Origin: Hydrogenophaga intermedia
GTDB lineage: Bacteria > Pseudomonadota > Gammaproteobacteria > Burkholderiales > Burkholderiaceae_C
Reading direction: 5' to 3'
DNA length: 64,000 bases
Assembly (NCBI RefSeq): GCF_023715105.1
Contig: NZ_JAMBNO010000010.1
Coordinates: forward strand, 1-64,000
Part shown: in pieces, positions 21,166-30,900 of the stretch
Position numbering within the stretch: the first letter of the stretch is position 1
Layout: each line of letters starts with the position of its first letter
Made by a program: the position numbers and the translations under genes
The notes under the pieces: model-generated
The model's input: the letters and a program-made list of their open reading frames with translations, nothing else
Databases searched by the model: none
What the model was told of the DNA's origin: nothing

Positions 21166-22136
21166 ATGATGAAGAAGCTGCTCACCCCCCTGGCCCTGGC
21201 CGCGATCCTCGCCGCCGGCGGCGTGCAGGCACAGACCGTGTGAAGATCGGCTACGCCACGTCGGCCACGTCGCACTACGGCGTGGGCTCCACGGTCTTCT
21301 GCGAAGAGATCGAAAAAGGCACGCAAGGCCGCTACAAGTGCCAGCAGTTCCCCAACTCCGCTCTCGGCGGCGAGCGCGAGCAGAACGAGGCGGTGCAGCT
21401 GGGCACGCAGGACCTGGTGAACACCTCAACCGGCCCGCTGGGCAACTTCGTGCCCGAGGTCAAGATCGTGGACATTCCCTTCCTCTTCCGTGACTACGAC
21501 CACGCACGCAAGGTCATGGACGGCCCGATCGGCCAGGACCTGAGCAAGAAGATGGAAGCCAAGGGCCTGATCAACCTGGCCTGGACGGAAAACGGCTTTC
21601 GCCACATGACCAACAGCAAGCGGGCCATCAACCAGGCCAGCGATGCCAGCGGCCTGAAGATGCGCACCATGGAGAACAAGGTGCACATGGACGGCTACAA
21701 GACCTTCGGCATCCTGCCCACGCCGATGCCCTTCCCCGAGCTGTTCACCGCGCTGCAGCAAGGCACCGTGGACGGCCAGGAGAACCCGATCCCGGTGATC
21801 CTGTCCTCCAAGTTCTCGCAAGTGCAGAAGCACCTCTCGCTCACCGGCCACGTGTACTCGCCGGCGGCGCTGATCCTCTCGCCCGCGGTGTGGAACAAGC
21901 TGTCGGCCGCCGACAAGCAAGTGTTCCTGGAGGCCGGCAAGAAGGCCGCCGCGGCCCAGCGCAAGAAGGTGAACGACGACGAGAACACCGGCATCGCCCA
22001 GCTTGAGAAGGATGGCATGCAGGTGGTCAAGCAGGTCAACGGCGAGAGCTTCCGCAAGGCGGTGGCGCCGGCCTACGCACAGTACGCCAGAGAGTTCGGC
22101 GCCGACAAGATCGCCGCGATCCAGAACGTCAAGTGA
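21166..22136 (+). pseudogene. dctP: TRAP transporter substrate-binding protein, frameshifted after the signal peptide
   Basis: This is the periplasmic binding protein of the TRAP transporter encoded next to it. The first 25 codons (ATG 21166, after an AAGGAG site) encode a Sec signal peptide ending VQAQTV, and then TGA at 21241 stops the frame. The mature domain continues one frame over from 21240 (KIGYATSATSHYGVGSTVF, with the DctP core through residue 298). One missing base near 21235-21245 explains this; restoring it would give AQTVxKIGYAT as in relatives. As read, the domain could only start at an overlapping GTG and would lack export. It is either a true inactivating mutation or a sequence error. 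Confidence 0.9.
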
Positions 22137-22196
22137 CGTTGTTTCCCCGGAGCGGGCGGTCCACGCGATGGGCCTTCCCCGCACCGGGGCCTTGCC

Positions 22197-22221
22197 GGCG
22201 CAAGCGCTCATGCGCTTCGCC
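22197..22221 (+). repeat. Stem-loop between dctP and dctQ
   Basis: Arms GGCG-C-AAGCGC (22197-22207) and GCGCTT-CGCC (22212-22221) pair around TCAT with one bulged C. It lies in the 124-bp gap after the binding-protein gene, the only sizeable gap in the operon. It has no T run. Such a structure could protect the upstream mRNA and keep binding protein in excess over the membrane subunits; this is inference. Confidence 0.4.
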
Positions 22222-22260
22222 GCTTTCCCGCCTTAGCGCACCTGCATTCCGAGTTGAACC

Positions 22261-22752
22261 ATGAGACGCTTCATCCTGCGACTCGATCGCTGGCTTACCG
22301 GCCTGTGCCTGACCGTGGCCTGTCTGTTGCTGGCCACCATCTCCTGCCTGGGGCTGTGGCAGGTCACGAGCCGCTTCGTGCTGGAGCAGCCCTCGACCTG
22401 GACCGAAGAGTCGATGCGGCGCCTGCTCATCTGGATGGTCATGCTTGGCGTGGTGGCCTCGCTTCGCCAGGGTGCGCTGGTGTCGGTTGACCTCATGTTG
22501 CGCCTGTCGCGCGGCGCCTTTCACCAGATGGTCCGCTGGATCATCACCGTCGTGAACCTGACCTTCCTGAGCGTGCTGATCTGGTTCGGCATCGACCTGG
22601 TGTGGCGGGTGCGCTTCCAGACCTTTGCCAGCATGGAAATCTCCATGGGCTGGGCCTATGCGGCGTTGCCGGTGGGCGCGGCGCTGGCCGTGATCGCGGT
22701 CATCGCGTACCACCTCGACCCCCGCAACGAAGAACTCGCCGCCGCCCAGTAA
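22261..22752 (+). CDS. dctQ: TRAP transporter small membrane subunit
   Basis: The 163-residue protein has the four-helix DctQ layout: helices at about residues 14-36, 50-68, 86-108 and 125-146, with the conserved WTEESMRRLLIWMVMLG around residues 47-63. With DctM it forms the sodium-driven TRAP transporter, which takes acid substrates from the periplasmic binding protein. It follows the frameshifted dctP and precedes dctM by 42 nt. Confidence 0.93.
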   Translation: MRRFILRLDRWLTGLCLTVACLLLATISCLGLWQVTSRFVLEQPSTWTEESMRRLLIWMVMLGVVASLRQGALVSVDLMLRLSRGAFHQMVRWIITVVNLTFLSVLIWFGIDLVWRVRFQTFASMEISMGWAYAALPVGAALAVIAVIAYHLDPRNEELAAAQ

Positions 22753-22794
22753 CCGCCCGACGGCCTGCGCCCAAGAAGCGCCGGTCAGCACACC

Positions 22795-24123
22795 ATGTCT
22801 TTCACCTTACTGTTCACGATGCTGCTGGGCTTTGCCTTCAGCATCTCCGTTGCCGTTGCGATCGGGGGCTCGGCCATTCTGGGCCTGGCCATCTTCGACA
22901 GCGACAAGCTCATCCTCGTGCCCAAGGAGATGTTCTCCGCGATCGACAAATTTCCGCTCGCGGCCATCCCGTTCTTCATCCTTGCCGGCAACCTCATGGA
23001 AACCGGGGGCATCTCGCGCCGCCTGGTCGAATTCGCCAAATCGCTGGTGGGCGGCGTGCAGGGCGGCCTGCCCATGACCTGCGTGCTCACCTGCATGATC
23101 TTCGCGGCGGTCTCGGGCTCTTCGGTGGCCACCACCTTCGCGATCGGCGCCATCCTCATCCCGGCATTGGTCAAGCACGGCTATCCGCCGGGCTATGCCG
23201 CTTCGCTGCAAGCCACGTCGGCGGAACTGGGCGTGGTCATTCCGCCCTCCATTCCCATGATCCTGTTCGGCGTCGCCGCCGAGGTCTCGATCGGCGAGCT
23301 GTTCATCGCGGGAGTGGTGCCGGGCCTGTTCATCGGCGTCACGCTGATGCTGTTCGTGCACCTGTGGTGCCGCTTCAAGGGCCTGGGCAAGAACGACGGC
23401 GACGGCCGCCTGCCGGTGGGCCGCGCCACGCTGCAGGCCGGCTGGGCGCTGCTGATGCCGGTGATCATTCTGGGCGGCATCTACGGCGGTGTCTTCACCC
23501 CCACCGAAGCGTCCGTGATCGCCGTGTTCTACGCGTTGCTCGTGGGCATGGTCATACACCGCGAACTGGGCTTCAAGGACCTGCTGCCGGTGCTGCGCAA
23601 ATCGGTGATCTCCAGCGCCGTGATCATGTTCATCATCGCCAACGCCGGCCTGTTCGCCTTCCTGATCACGCGCGCCGGCATTCCCGATGCCATCGGCCTG
23701 TGGCTCAAGGATGTGCTGCAGTCGCCCGTGCTGTTCCTGGTGGGCGTCAATGCCGCGCTGTTCGTCATCGGCATGTTCATCGAGACCTCGGCCGCCATCA
23801 TCGTGCTGGCGCCCATCCTGGTGCCGGTGGCCGTGTACTTCGGGGTCGATCCGGTGCACTTCGGCATGATCATGGTGGTGAACCTCGCCATGGGCATGAT
23901 CACGCCGCCCTTCGGCGTGAACCTGTTCGCCGCAGCCACGGTGGCCCGAATATCGCTGGATCGCATGATCGTGCACCTCGTGCCCTTCGTGCTGGTGATC
24001 GTGGGCTGCCTGGCCGTCATCACCTATTTCCCCTCGGTCTCGCTCACCCTGCGCGACATCGTGTTCGACAAACCCGCGGCGGTGATGCCCGTGGGCCCCA
24101 CACCGGCCATCGGGCCGCAGTGA
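22795..24123 (+). CDS. dctM: TRAP transporter large membrane subunit
   Basis: The 442-residue protein has about 12 membrane helices and the DctM hallmarks: IPFFILAGNLMETGGISRRLVEFA (about residues 59-82, in part), AVSGSSVATTFAIGAILIPAL (about 104-124) and VVIPPSIPMILFGVAAEVSIGELFIAG (about 146-172). It is the sodium-coupled transport channel of the TRAP system. Sequence does not fix the substrate; the operon suggests L-threonate or D-erythronate. The subunit is intact, in contrast to dctP. Confidence 0.94.
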   Translation: MSFTLLFTMLLGFAFSISVAVAIGGSAILGLAIFDSDKLILVPKEMFSAIDKFPLAAIPFFILAGNLMETGGISRRLVEFAKSLVGGVQGGLPMTCVLTCMIFAAVSGSSVATTFAIGAILIPALVKHGYPPGYAASLQATSAELGVVIPPSIPMILFGVAAEVSIGELFIAGVVPGLFIGVTLMLFVHLWCRFKGLGKNDGDGRLPVGRATLQAGWALLMPVIILGGIYGGVFTPTEASVIAVFYALLVGMVIHRELGFKDLLPVLRKSVISSAVIMFIIANAGLFAFLITRAGIPDAIGLWLKDVLQSPVLFLVGVNAALFVIGMFIETSAAIIVLAPILVPVAVYFGVDPVHFGMIMVVNLAMGMITPPFGVNLFAAATVARISLDRMIVHLVPFVLVIVGCLAVITYFPSVSLTLRDIVFDKPAAVMPVGPTPAIGPQ

Positions 24124-24133
24124 GGAGCGGCCC

Positions 24134-25567
24134 ATGGCACTGCATTTCATCGACAACCGCAGCGTGCGCGGCGCGCTCGGGCAGACCCTGCCGGTCATCG
24201 ACCCGGCCACCGGCGAGACCTACGACAGCCTGGAACGCGGCAACGCGGCCGACATCGACGCCGCCGTGCAGGCCGCGCAGCGCTGCCTGCACGGACCCTG
24301 GGCCCGCCTGAGCGCGGCCGAACGTGGCCGCCTGCTCATGAAGCTCAGCGCCAAGGTGGCGGAACACGCCGAGGAACTGGCCGCCATCGAGCAGCGCGAC
24401 TGCGGCAAACCCGTCAAGCAGGCGCGCGCCGACGCGCTGGCGCTGGTGCGCTACTTCGAGTTCTACGCCGGCGCGGGCGACAAGCTGCATGGCCACACCA
24501 TCCCCTACCTCGACGGCTACAGCGTGCTCACCTGGCACGAGCCGCACGGCGTGACCGGCCACGTGATCCCCTGGAACTACCCGATGCAGATTTTCGGGCG
24601 CAGCGTGGGCGGTGCGCTGGCCGCGGGCAACGTGTGCGTGGTCAAGCCGTCGGAGGACGCCTGCCTGTCGCTGCTGCGGGTGGCCGAACTGGCGGCCGAG
24701 GTCGGCTTTCCGGCGGGGGCCATCAACATCGTCACCGGCTACGGCCACGAAGTCGGCGACGCGCTGGCGCGCCACCCGGGCATCGACCACATCAGCTTCA
24801 CGGGCAGCCCGCGCGTGGGCACCCTGATCCAGCAGGCCGCGGCCGAGCGGCATTGCCCCGTGACGCTCGAGCTCGGCGGCAAGGGGCCGCAGATCGTGTT
24901 CGACGATGCCGACGTCGACGCTGCCCTGCCCTTCATCGTCAACGCCATCGTGCAGAACAGCGGCCAGACCTGCAGCGCGGGCTCGCGCCTGCTGGTGCAA
25001 CGCGGCCTGTACGAGCCGTTGCTACAGCGCCTGGGTGAGGCGTTCAGCACGCTGCGCGCGGGCCCGCCCGAGCTCGACCTCGATCTCGGGCCCCTGATTC
25101 GCCGCAGCCAGCTGGAGCGCGTGCGCGGCTTCCTGGACGACGTGCGCCGCGACGGCCTGCCCATCGTCGCGCAAGGGCAGATCGTGCCGCAGGCGAGCCA
25201 GCAGGGTTACTACGCTGCGCCGATCCTGGTGCGCGACGTGCCCGCGCAGCACCGCCTGGCGCAGGAAGAGGTGTTCGGCCCGGTGCTGGCGGCCATGGCG
25301 TTCGACGACGAAGACGACGCGGTGCGCCTGGCCAACGGCACGGCCTTCGGCCTGGTCGCGGGGGTCTGGACACGCGATGGCGCGCGCCAGCTGCGCATGG
25401 CCCGACGGGTCAAGGCCGGTCAGGTCTTCATCAACAACTACGGCGCCGGCGGCGGCGTCGAGCTGCCCTTTGGCGGCGTCAAGTCCAGTGGCTATGGCCG
25501 CGAAAAGGGCTTCGAAGCGCTGCTGGGCTTCACCACCCTCAAGACCGTGGCCATCCGCCACGGCTGA
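24134..25567 (+). CDS. NAD(P)-dependent aldehyde dehydrogenase
   Basis: The 477-residue protein is a full-length aldehyde dehydrogenase: catalytic Asn148 in VIPWNYPM, Glu246 in VTLELGGKGPQ, nucleophile Cys280 in SGQTCSAGSR, and the nucleotide motif FTGSPRVGT (about 222-230). It starts 10 bp after dctM with GAGGAG just ahead. The tetronate route to dihydroxyacetone phosphate does not need this step, so it may oxidise a C4 aldose such as threose or erythrose to the aldonate, or act on a side product. The substrate is unproven. Confidence 0.92.
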   Translation: MALHFIDNRSVRGALGQTLPVIDPATGETYDSLERGNAADIDAAVQAAQRCLHGPWARLSAAERGRLLMKLSAKVAEHAEELAAIEQRDCGKPVKQARADALALVRYFEFYAGAGDKLHGHTIPYLDGYSVLTWHEPHGVTGHVIPWNYPMQIFGRSVGGALAAGNVCVVKPSEDACLSLLRVAELAAEVGFPAGAINIVTGYGHEVGDALARHPGIDHISFTGSPRVGTLIQQAAAERHCPVTLELGGKGPQIVFDDADVDAALPFIVNAIVQNSGQTCSAGSRLLVQRGLYEPLLQRLGEAFSTLRAGPPELDLDLGPLIRRSQLERVRGFLDDVRRDGLPIVAQGQIVPQASQQGYYAAPILVRDVPAQHRLAQEEVFGPVLAAMAFDDEDDAVRLANGTAFGLVAGVWTRDGARQLRMARRVKAGQVFINNYGAGGGVELPFGGVKSSGYGREKGFEALLGFTTLKTVAIRHG

Positions 25568-25604
25568 AACCAGGGCCGATCGGACCGTCACGGAGACACA
25601 TCAC

Positions 25605-26366
25605 ATGCGAGTGCAGAACAAATCCATCATCGTCACCGGCGCGGGCAGTGGCATCGGCGAAGGCATTGCCCACCGCCTGGCCGCCGAGGGTGCCCAGGTG
25701 ATCGTCAACGACGTCAACGTGTCCGGCGGCGAGCGCGTGGTGGCCGACATCACCGCCCGGGGCGGACGTGCCAGCTTCTTTGCGGCCGACGTCACCCGCT
25801 CGGACGATGTCAAGGCGCTGGTCCAGGCCGCGGTGGAAAGACACGGCCGTCTGGACGTGATGGTCAACAACGCCGGCTGGACCCACCGCAACCAACCCGC
25901 GCTGGACGTGAGCGAGGAAGAGTTCGACCGCTGCTACGCGGTCAACGTCAAGAGCATCTACCTCTCGGCCCTGCACGCGGTGCCCGTGTTCCGCGCCAAC
26001 GGCGGCGGCGCTTTCATCAACATCGCGTCCACCGCTGGCGTGCGGCCGCGCCCGGGGCTCACCTGGTACAACGGCTCCAAGGGCGCGGTGATCATCACCA
26101 GCAAATCGCTGGCCGCCGAGTTCGGGCCGGACAACATCCGCGTGAACTGCGTGAACCCGGTGATGAACCCGTTCACCGGGTTGGGGGCATCGTTCGCGGG
26201 CGGCGAACTCACCGACGAGCGCCTGGCGAAATTCCGCAGCACCATTCCACTCGGTCGCTTCTCCACCCCGGAGGACGTGGCCAACGCCGTGCTCTACCTC
26301 GCCAGCGACGAGGCGGCCTTCATCTCGGGCGTGTGCCTGGAAGTGGACGGCGCTCGCTGCGTGTGA
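25605..26366 (+). CDS. Short-chain dehydrogenase/reductase
   Basis: The 253-residue classical SDR has the cofactor motif TGAGSGIG (residues 11-18), NNAG (88-91), catalytic Ser142 and the Tyr155-x3-Lys159 pair in WYNGSKG. It closes the operon, 37 bp after the aldehyde dehydrogenase gene and with a CGGAGA site ahead. It probably oxidises an alcohol or sugar; with the aldehyde dehydrogenase it could feed alcohols, lactones or aldoses into the tetronate pathway. The specific substrate is unknown. Confidence 0.9.
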   Translation: MRVQNKSIIVTGAGSGIGEGIAHRLAAEGAQVIVNDVNVSGGERVVADITARGGRASFFAADVTRSDDVKALVQAAVERHGRLDVMVNNAGWTHRNQPALDVSEEEFDRCYAVNVKSIYLSALHAVPVFRANGGGAFINIASTAGVRPRPGLTWYNGSKGAVIITSKSLAAEFGPDNIRVNCVNPVMNPFTGLGASFAGGELTDERLAKFRSTIPLGRFSTPEDVANAVLYLASDEAAFISGVCLEVDGARCV

Positions 26367-26396
26367 CCGGGCTGGCTGGCCAACCGGGCATGCGCC

Positions 26397-27314
26397 TCAA
26401 GCCGGCATGGGCTTGCCGCGCAGGCGCTTGACCAACGCCACCACGGCCACCACCGCAGCGCCGGCCACCACGCCCACCAGCGCGCCGGTGAGGCTGGGCA
26501 CGAAGGCGCCCAGCCAGCCCATGGTCTCGGCCATGGCTTCCACACCATGCGCCAGCAGCGGCAGGCCGTGCAGCAGGATGCCGCCGCCCACCAGGAACAT
26601 GGCCGCCGTGCCCAGCACCGACAGCGACTTCATCAGCCACGGCGCAAAGGCCAGGATGCCGCGGCCGAACGCCTGCTTCCAGGCCTGCGCCTGGCGGTTC
26701 AGGTGCAGGCCCAGGTCGTCGAGCTTGACGATGCCGGCCACCAGGCCGTACACGCCCACCGTCATCAGCAGCGAGATACCCACCAGCACACCGACGCGCT
26801 GACCCATGGTGGCGCTGGCCACGGTGCCCAGGCTGATGACGATGATCTCCGCCGAGAGAATGAAGTCGGTGCGGACCGCGCCCTTGATCTTCTGCTTCTC
26901 GAAGGCCACGAGATCGACCTTCTCGTCCGCAACCGCCTTCACCAGCTCGTCGTGGTGCTTCTTGTCGTCGGCCTTGTGCGCCCCCAGGCTGTGCATCAGC
27001 TTCTCGACGCCTTCAAAGCACAGAAACAGGCCGCCCAGCATGAGCAGCGGCGTGATGAGCACCGGCGCGAACGCGCTGATGAGCAACGCCGCCGGCACGA
27101 GGATGGCCTTGTTGAGCATCGAGCCCTTGGCCACCGCCCACACCACCGACAACTCGCGGTCGGCCTTTACCCCGGTGACCTGCTGCGCATTGAGCGCCAG
27201 GTCGTCACCCAGCACGCCCGCCGTCTTCTTGGCCGCGACCTTGGTCATCACCGACACGTCGTCCAGCAGCGTGGCGATGTCGTCGATGAGTGCGAGAAGG
27301 CTGGTACCGGCCAT
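26397..27314 (-). CDS. DUF808 family inner membrane protein (YedI-like)
   Basis: The 305-residue protein matches DUF808: the N-terminal [46 protein letters not shown] block (described here in part), the FEGVEKL segment after the first membrane pair, and several helices in the second half (about 150-300). The function is unknown. The start at ATG 27314 was preferred to one 19 codons upstream, as it matches the family. It is convergent with the tetronate operon and lies 25 bp after higA on the same strand. Confidence 0.85.
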   Translation of the reverse strand: MAGTSLLALIDDIATLLDDVSVMTKVAAKKTAGVLGDDLALNAQQVTGVKADRELSVVWAVAKGSMLNKAILVPAALLISAFAPVLITPLLMLGGLFLCFEGVEKLMHSLGAHKADDKKHHDELVKAVADEKVDLVAFEKQKIKGAVRTDFILSAEIIVISLGTVASATMGQRVGVLVGISLLMTVGVYGLVAGIVKLDDLGLHLNRQAQAWKQAFGRGILAFAPWLMKSLSVLGTAAMFLVGGGILLHGLPLLAHGVEAMAETMGWLGAFVPSLTGALVGVVAGAAVVAVVALVKRLRGKPMPA

Positions 27315-27339
27315 GGTGGTGTCCTGGATCGGGTGATGT

Positions 27340-27651
27340 TCAGGCTGCCATGGGCAGCACTTCCTTGGCAATGCGGGCAGCGAGTTCCTTTTGGGCCACT
27401 TTCACTTCGTACGCCGTCTGCAGATTCATCCAGGTCTGCACGTCGCCACCAAAATAGCGGACCAGGCGCAAAGCGGTATCGACCGTGATGCCACGGCGCT
27501 CAAGCACGATGTCGTTGATGCGGGAAGCCGGCACCTTGAGCGCTTGTGCCAGCGCATTGGCGCTCATGCCCAGCGGGGCGAGGTACTCCTCCCGAAGAAT
27601 CTCCCCCGGGTGAACGGGGCGCATACCGTTGCGAACCGATTTGATGGCCAT
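27340..27651 (-). CDS. higA: HigA antitoxin
   Basis: The 103-residue antitoxin of the HigBA system carries a helix-turn-helix of the XRE type (about residues 14-65, with [25 protein letters not shown] and [24 protein letters not shown], in part). It binds HigB and represses the operon. A strong GGAGG site lies 5 nt before the ATG. The antitoxin is intact although its toxin gene is frameshifted, so the repressor function may remain. Confidence 0.92.
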   Translation of the reverse strand: MAIKSVRNGMRPVHPGEILREEYLAPLGMSANALAQALKVPASRINDIVLERRGITVDTALRLVRYFGGDVQTWMNLQTAYEVKVAQKELAARIAKEVLPMAA

Positions 27652-27953
27652 GGCGACCTCCAGTCAGTGGTAATCCACGATCTGCACATCGTGCACGCCG
27701 TCGGCACGCCGTCGGCACGCCAGACGAAGCAGACTCGAAACTGATCGTTCACCCGGATGCTGTGTTGGCCGCGTCGGTCACCCGTCAGGGCTTCGAGACG
27801 GTTACCCGGTGGCACGCGCAGGGCATCCAGCGTGGCGGCACTGTCGAGCAACTGCAGCTTGCGCTGCGCCACCGCCAGAATGTTCACCCAGCGCCGGACT
27901 TTGCGCCCGGCAAACACAGCGGCCGTGTCCTCGTCCAGAAAGGAAACGATCAT
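27564..27953 (-). pseudogene. higB: HigB toxin gene with frameshifted C-terminus
   Basis: This is the RelE-superfamily toxin gene that precedes higA. The first 75 or so residues look normal (MIVSFLDEDTAAVFAGRKVRRW, then RVNDQFRVCFVWRADGV). An 11-bp tandem duplication at 27697-27718 then shifts the frame, so translation continues past the ancestral stop (27664-27666) into higA and ends at 27564. Removing one copy restores the ending DVQIVDYH. In Proteus vulgaris HigB the final Asp-Tyr-His residues are catalytic, so the mRNA-cleaving activity is expected to be lost. The gene may have been inactivated by selection. Confidence 0.9.
27697..27721. repeat. 11-bp tandem duplication inside higB
   Basis: GCCGTCGGCAC occurs twice in direct succession at 27697-27707 and 27708-27718, followed by three more bases of the unit. 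Eleven is not a multiple of three, so the duplication changes the higB frame. One copy gives a normal HigB C-terminus. Confidence 0.97.
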
Positions 27954-27965
27954 GCGGCCAGCAGT

Positions 27966-27987
27966 TTATACCGTTTACCGGTAAACA
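27966..27987 (-). promoter_or_regulatory. higBA promoter with palindromic HigA operator
   Basis: GTTTACCGGTAAAC (27974-27987) is a perfect 14-bp palindrome. On the minus strand a -10-like TATAAA follows at 27966-27971, ending 12 nt before the higB ATG. The palindrome would lie between -35 and -10, so a HigA dimer would block RNA polymerase. The resulting mRNA would have a leader of only a few bases. Confidence 0.7.
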
Positions 27988-27991
27988 GCAA

Positions 27992-30900
27992 TCATCCCAC
28001 CCAGCGCCGCGCGTTGCGCCACATCCGCATCCAGCCGCTGTGGGCCGACACGTCCTGGTCCGTCCAGCTCATGAGCACGTTGCGGAACACGCGTTCCGGG
28101 TGCGGCATCAGCGCGGTGAAGCGGCCGTCGGCGGTGGTAACGGCGGTGAGGCCACCCGGGCTGCCGTTGGGGTTGAACGGGTAGCGCTCGGTGGCGGCAC
28201 CGGTGTTGTCCACGAAGCGCATGGCGGCGATGGCCTTGGCCGGGTCGCCACGGTGGCGGAAGTTGGCGTGGCCTTCACCGTGCGCCACGGCAATCGGTAG
28301 TCGCGTGCCGGCCATGCCCTGGAAGAACAGGCTGGGCGAGTCGAGCACCTCCACCAGCGACAGCCGCGCCTCGAAGCGCTCGCTCTGGTTGGTGGTGAAG
28401 CGCGGCCAGGCTTCGGCGCCCGGGATGATGTCGGCCAGCTCCGCGAACATCTGGCAGCCGTTGCAAACGCCCAGGCCGAAGGTGTCGCTGCGCGCAAAGA
28501 ACGCCTGGAACTGGTCCGACAGCACCGGGTTGAAAGTGATGGAGCGCGCCCAGCCAATGCCCGCGCCCAGCGTGTCGCCATAGCTGAAGCCGCCGCAGGC
28601 CACCACGCCGCGCATGTCGCGGAGGTTGGCGCGGCCGCTTTGCAGGTCGGTCATGTGCACGTCGATGGCCTCGAAGCCGGCCTGCGTGAAGCACCACGCC
28701 ATTTCCACGTGCGAGTTCACGCCTTGCTCACGCAGGATGGCCACCTTGGGCCGCGACAGGTTCAGGAACGGCGCGGCCACGTCCTCGGCCGGGTCGAACG
28801 ACAGGTGCGTGTGCAGGCCGGGATCGGTCGGGTCGCCGGCGGCGGCGTGCTCGGCGTCGGCGCAGGCCGGGTTGTCGCGCTGCTGGTTGATCTTCCAGCT
28901 CACGCTGTCCCAGACCTGATGCAGGTCGACCAGCTTCGCGCTGAACACGGCCTTGGTGTCGCGCCAGACCTGCAGCTCGCCCTTGCCGGCGTCGATGGCG
29001 GACGACAGGGGCCGCGTCTTGCCGATGAAGTGGCTGTGCTTCGACAGGCCGTGCTCGCGCAGCACCTGCATGACCTCGTTGCGCTGATCGGTGCGCACCT
29101 GCAGCACCACGCCCAGCTCTTCGTTGAAGAGCGCCTTGAGCGTGAGTTCCTCGCGGCGCGCGCTCACCTGTTTGGTCCAGTTCTTGGCATCGCCCATCTC
29201 GGCGCGACTGTCGCTGATGCCGTCGCCCTCGGTGACGAGCTGGTCCACGTTCAGCGCCACGCCCACCTGGCCGGCAAAGGCCATCTCGGCCACGCTGGCC
29301 AGCAGGCCGCCGTCGCTGCGGTCGTGGTAGGCGAGGATGCGGCCCTGGGCGCGCAGCGCGTTCACCGCGTTGACGAGGTTCACCAGGTCCTGCGGGTCGT
29401 CGAGATCGGGCACGTCGCCGCCCGGGTGGCCCAGGGTCTGCGCGAGGATGCTTCCGCCCAGGCGGTGGCGGCCCTTGCCGAGATCGACCAGCACCAGGGT
29501 GCTGTCCTCGATCTCGCGGTTCAATTGCGGTGTGAGCGTGCCGCGCACGTCGGCCAGCGAGGCAAAGGCACTCACGATCAGGCTCACCGGCGCGGTGACC
29601 TTCTTCGTCTGTCCATCGGCCTGCCACTGCGTGCGCATCGACAGGCTGTCCTTGCCCACGGGAATGGACACGCCCAGCGCCGGGCACAGTTCCATGCCCA
29701 CGGCCTTCACGGTCTCGTAGAGCGCGGCGTCCTCGCCGGGCTCGCCGCAGGCGGCCATCCAGTTGGCGCTGAGCTTCACGCGCGGCAGCTCGATCGGCGC
29801 GGCGAGCAGGTTGGTGATGGCCTCGGCCACCGCCATGCGGCCCGATGCCGCGGCATGGGTGGCCGCCAGTGGCGTGCGCTCGCCCATGGCCATGGCTTCG
29901 CCAGCGAAGCCCGCGTGGTCGGCCAGGGTGACGGCGCAGTCAGCCACCGGCACCTGCCAGGGGCCCACCATCTGGTCGCGGTGGGTGAACGCGCCCACGG
30001 TGCGGTCGCCGATGGTGATCAGGAAACGCTTGGAGGCCACCGTGGGGTGGCTCAGCACGTCGATCACGCTTCTCTGCAGATCGACACCGGTGAGATCGAT
30101 GGCGGGCGAGGTGCGCGCCACGGTCTTGACGTCGCGGTGCATCTTGGGCGGCTTGCCAAGCAGCACATCCATCGGCATGTCGACCGGACTCTCCTGCCTT
30201 TCGTCGACCAGCCGCAATTGACGCTCTTCGGTGGCCACGCCCACCACGGCGAACGGGCAGCGCTCGCGCTCGCAGAAGGCCTGAAACTGCGGCAGCGACG
30301 CGGGCGCGATGGCCAGCACGTAGCGCTCCTGGCTCTCGTTGCACCAGATCTCCTTGGGCGCCAGGCCACTCTCTTCGAGCGGGACCGCGCGCAGGTCAAA
30401 GCGTGCGCCACGGCCGGCGTCGTTGGTGATCTCGGGGAAGGCGTTCGACAGGCCACCCGCGCCCACGTCGTGGATCGCCAGGATGGGGTTGTTCTCCCCC
30501 TGCGCCCAGCAGTGGTTGATGACCTCCTGCGCTCGGCGTTCGATCTCGGGGTTGCCGCGCTGCACGGAGTCGAAGTCGAGCGCGGCGGCGTTGGTGCCGG
30601 TGGCCATGGAACTGGCCGCACCGCCGCCCATGCCGATCTTCATGCCCGGGCCGCCGAGCTGGATGAGCAGCGTGCCGGCCGGGAACAGGATCTTTCTGGT
30701 GAGCTTTGCGTCGATGGTGCCGACGCCGCCCGCGATCATGATGGGCTTGTGGTAGCCGCGTTGCACGCCATCCACCACCTGCTCGTATTCGCGGAAATAG
30801 CCCGCCAGGTTGGGCCGGCCGAACTCGTTGTTGAAGGCCGCGCCACCCAGCGGGCCCTCGGTCATGATCTGCAGCGGGCTGGCGATGTGCTCGGGCTTGC

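Noticed and set aside
26367..26396. Terminator between the SDR gene and the DUF808 gene
   Set aside because: Only short, imperfect CCGG pairing is visible and there is no T run.
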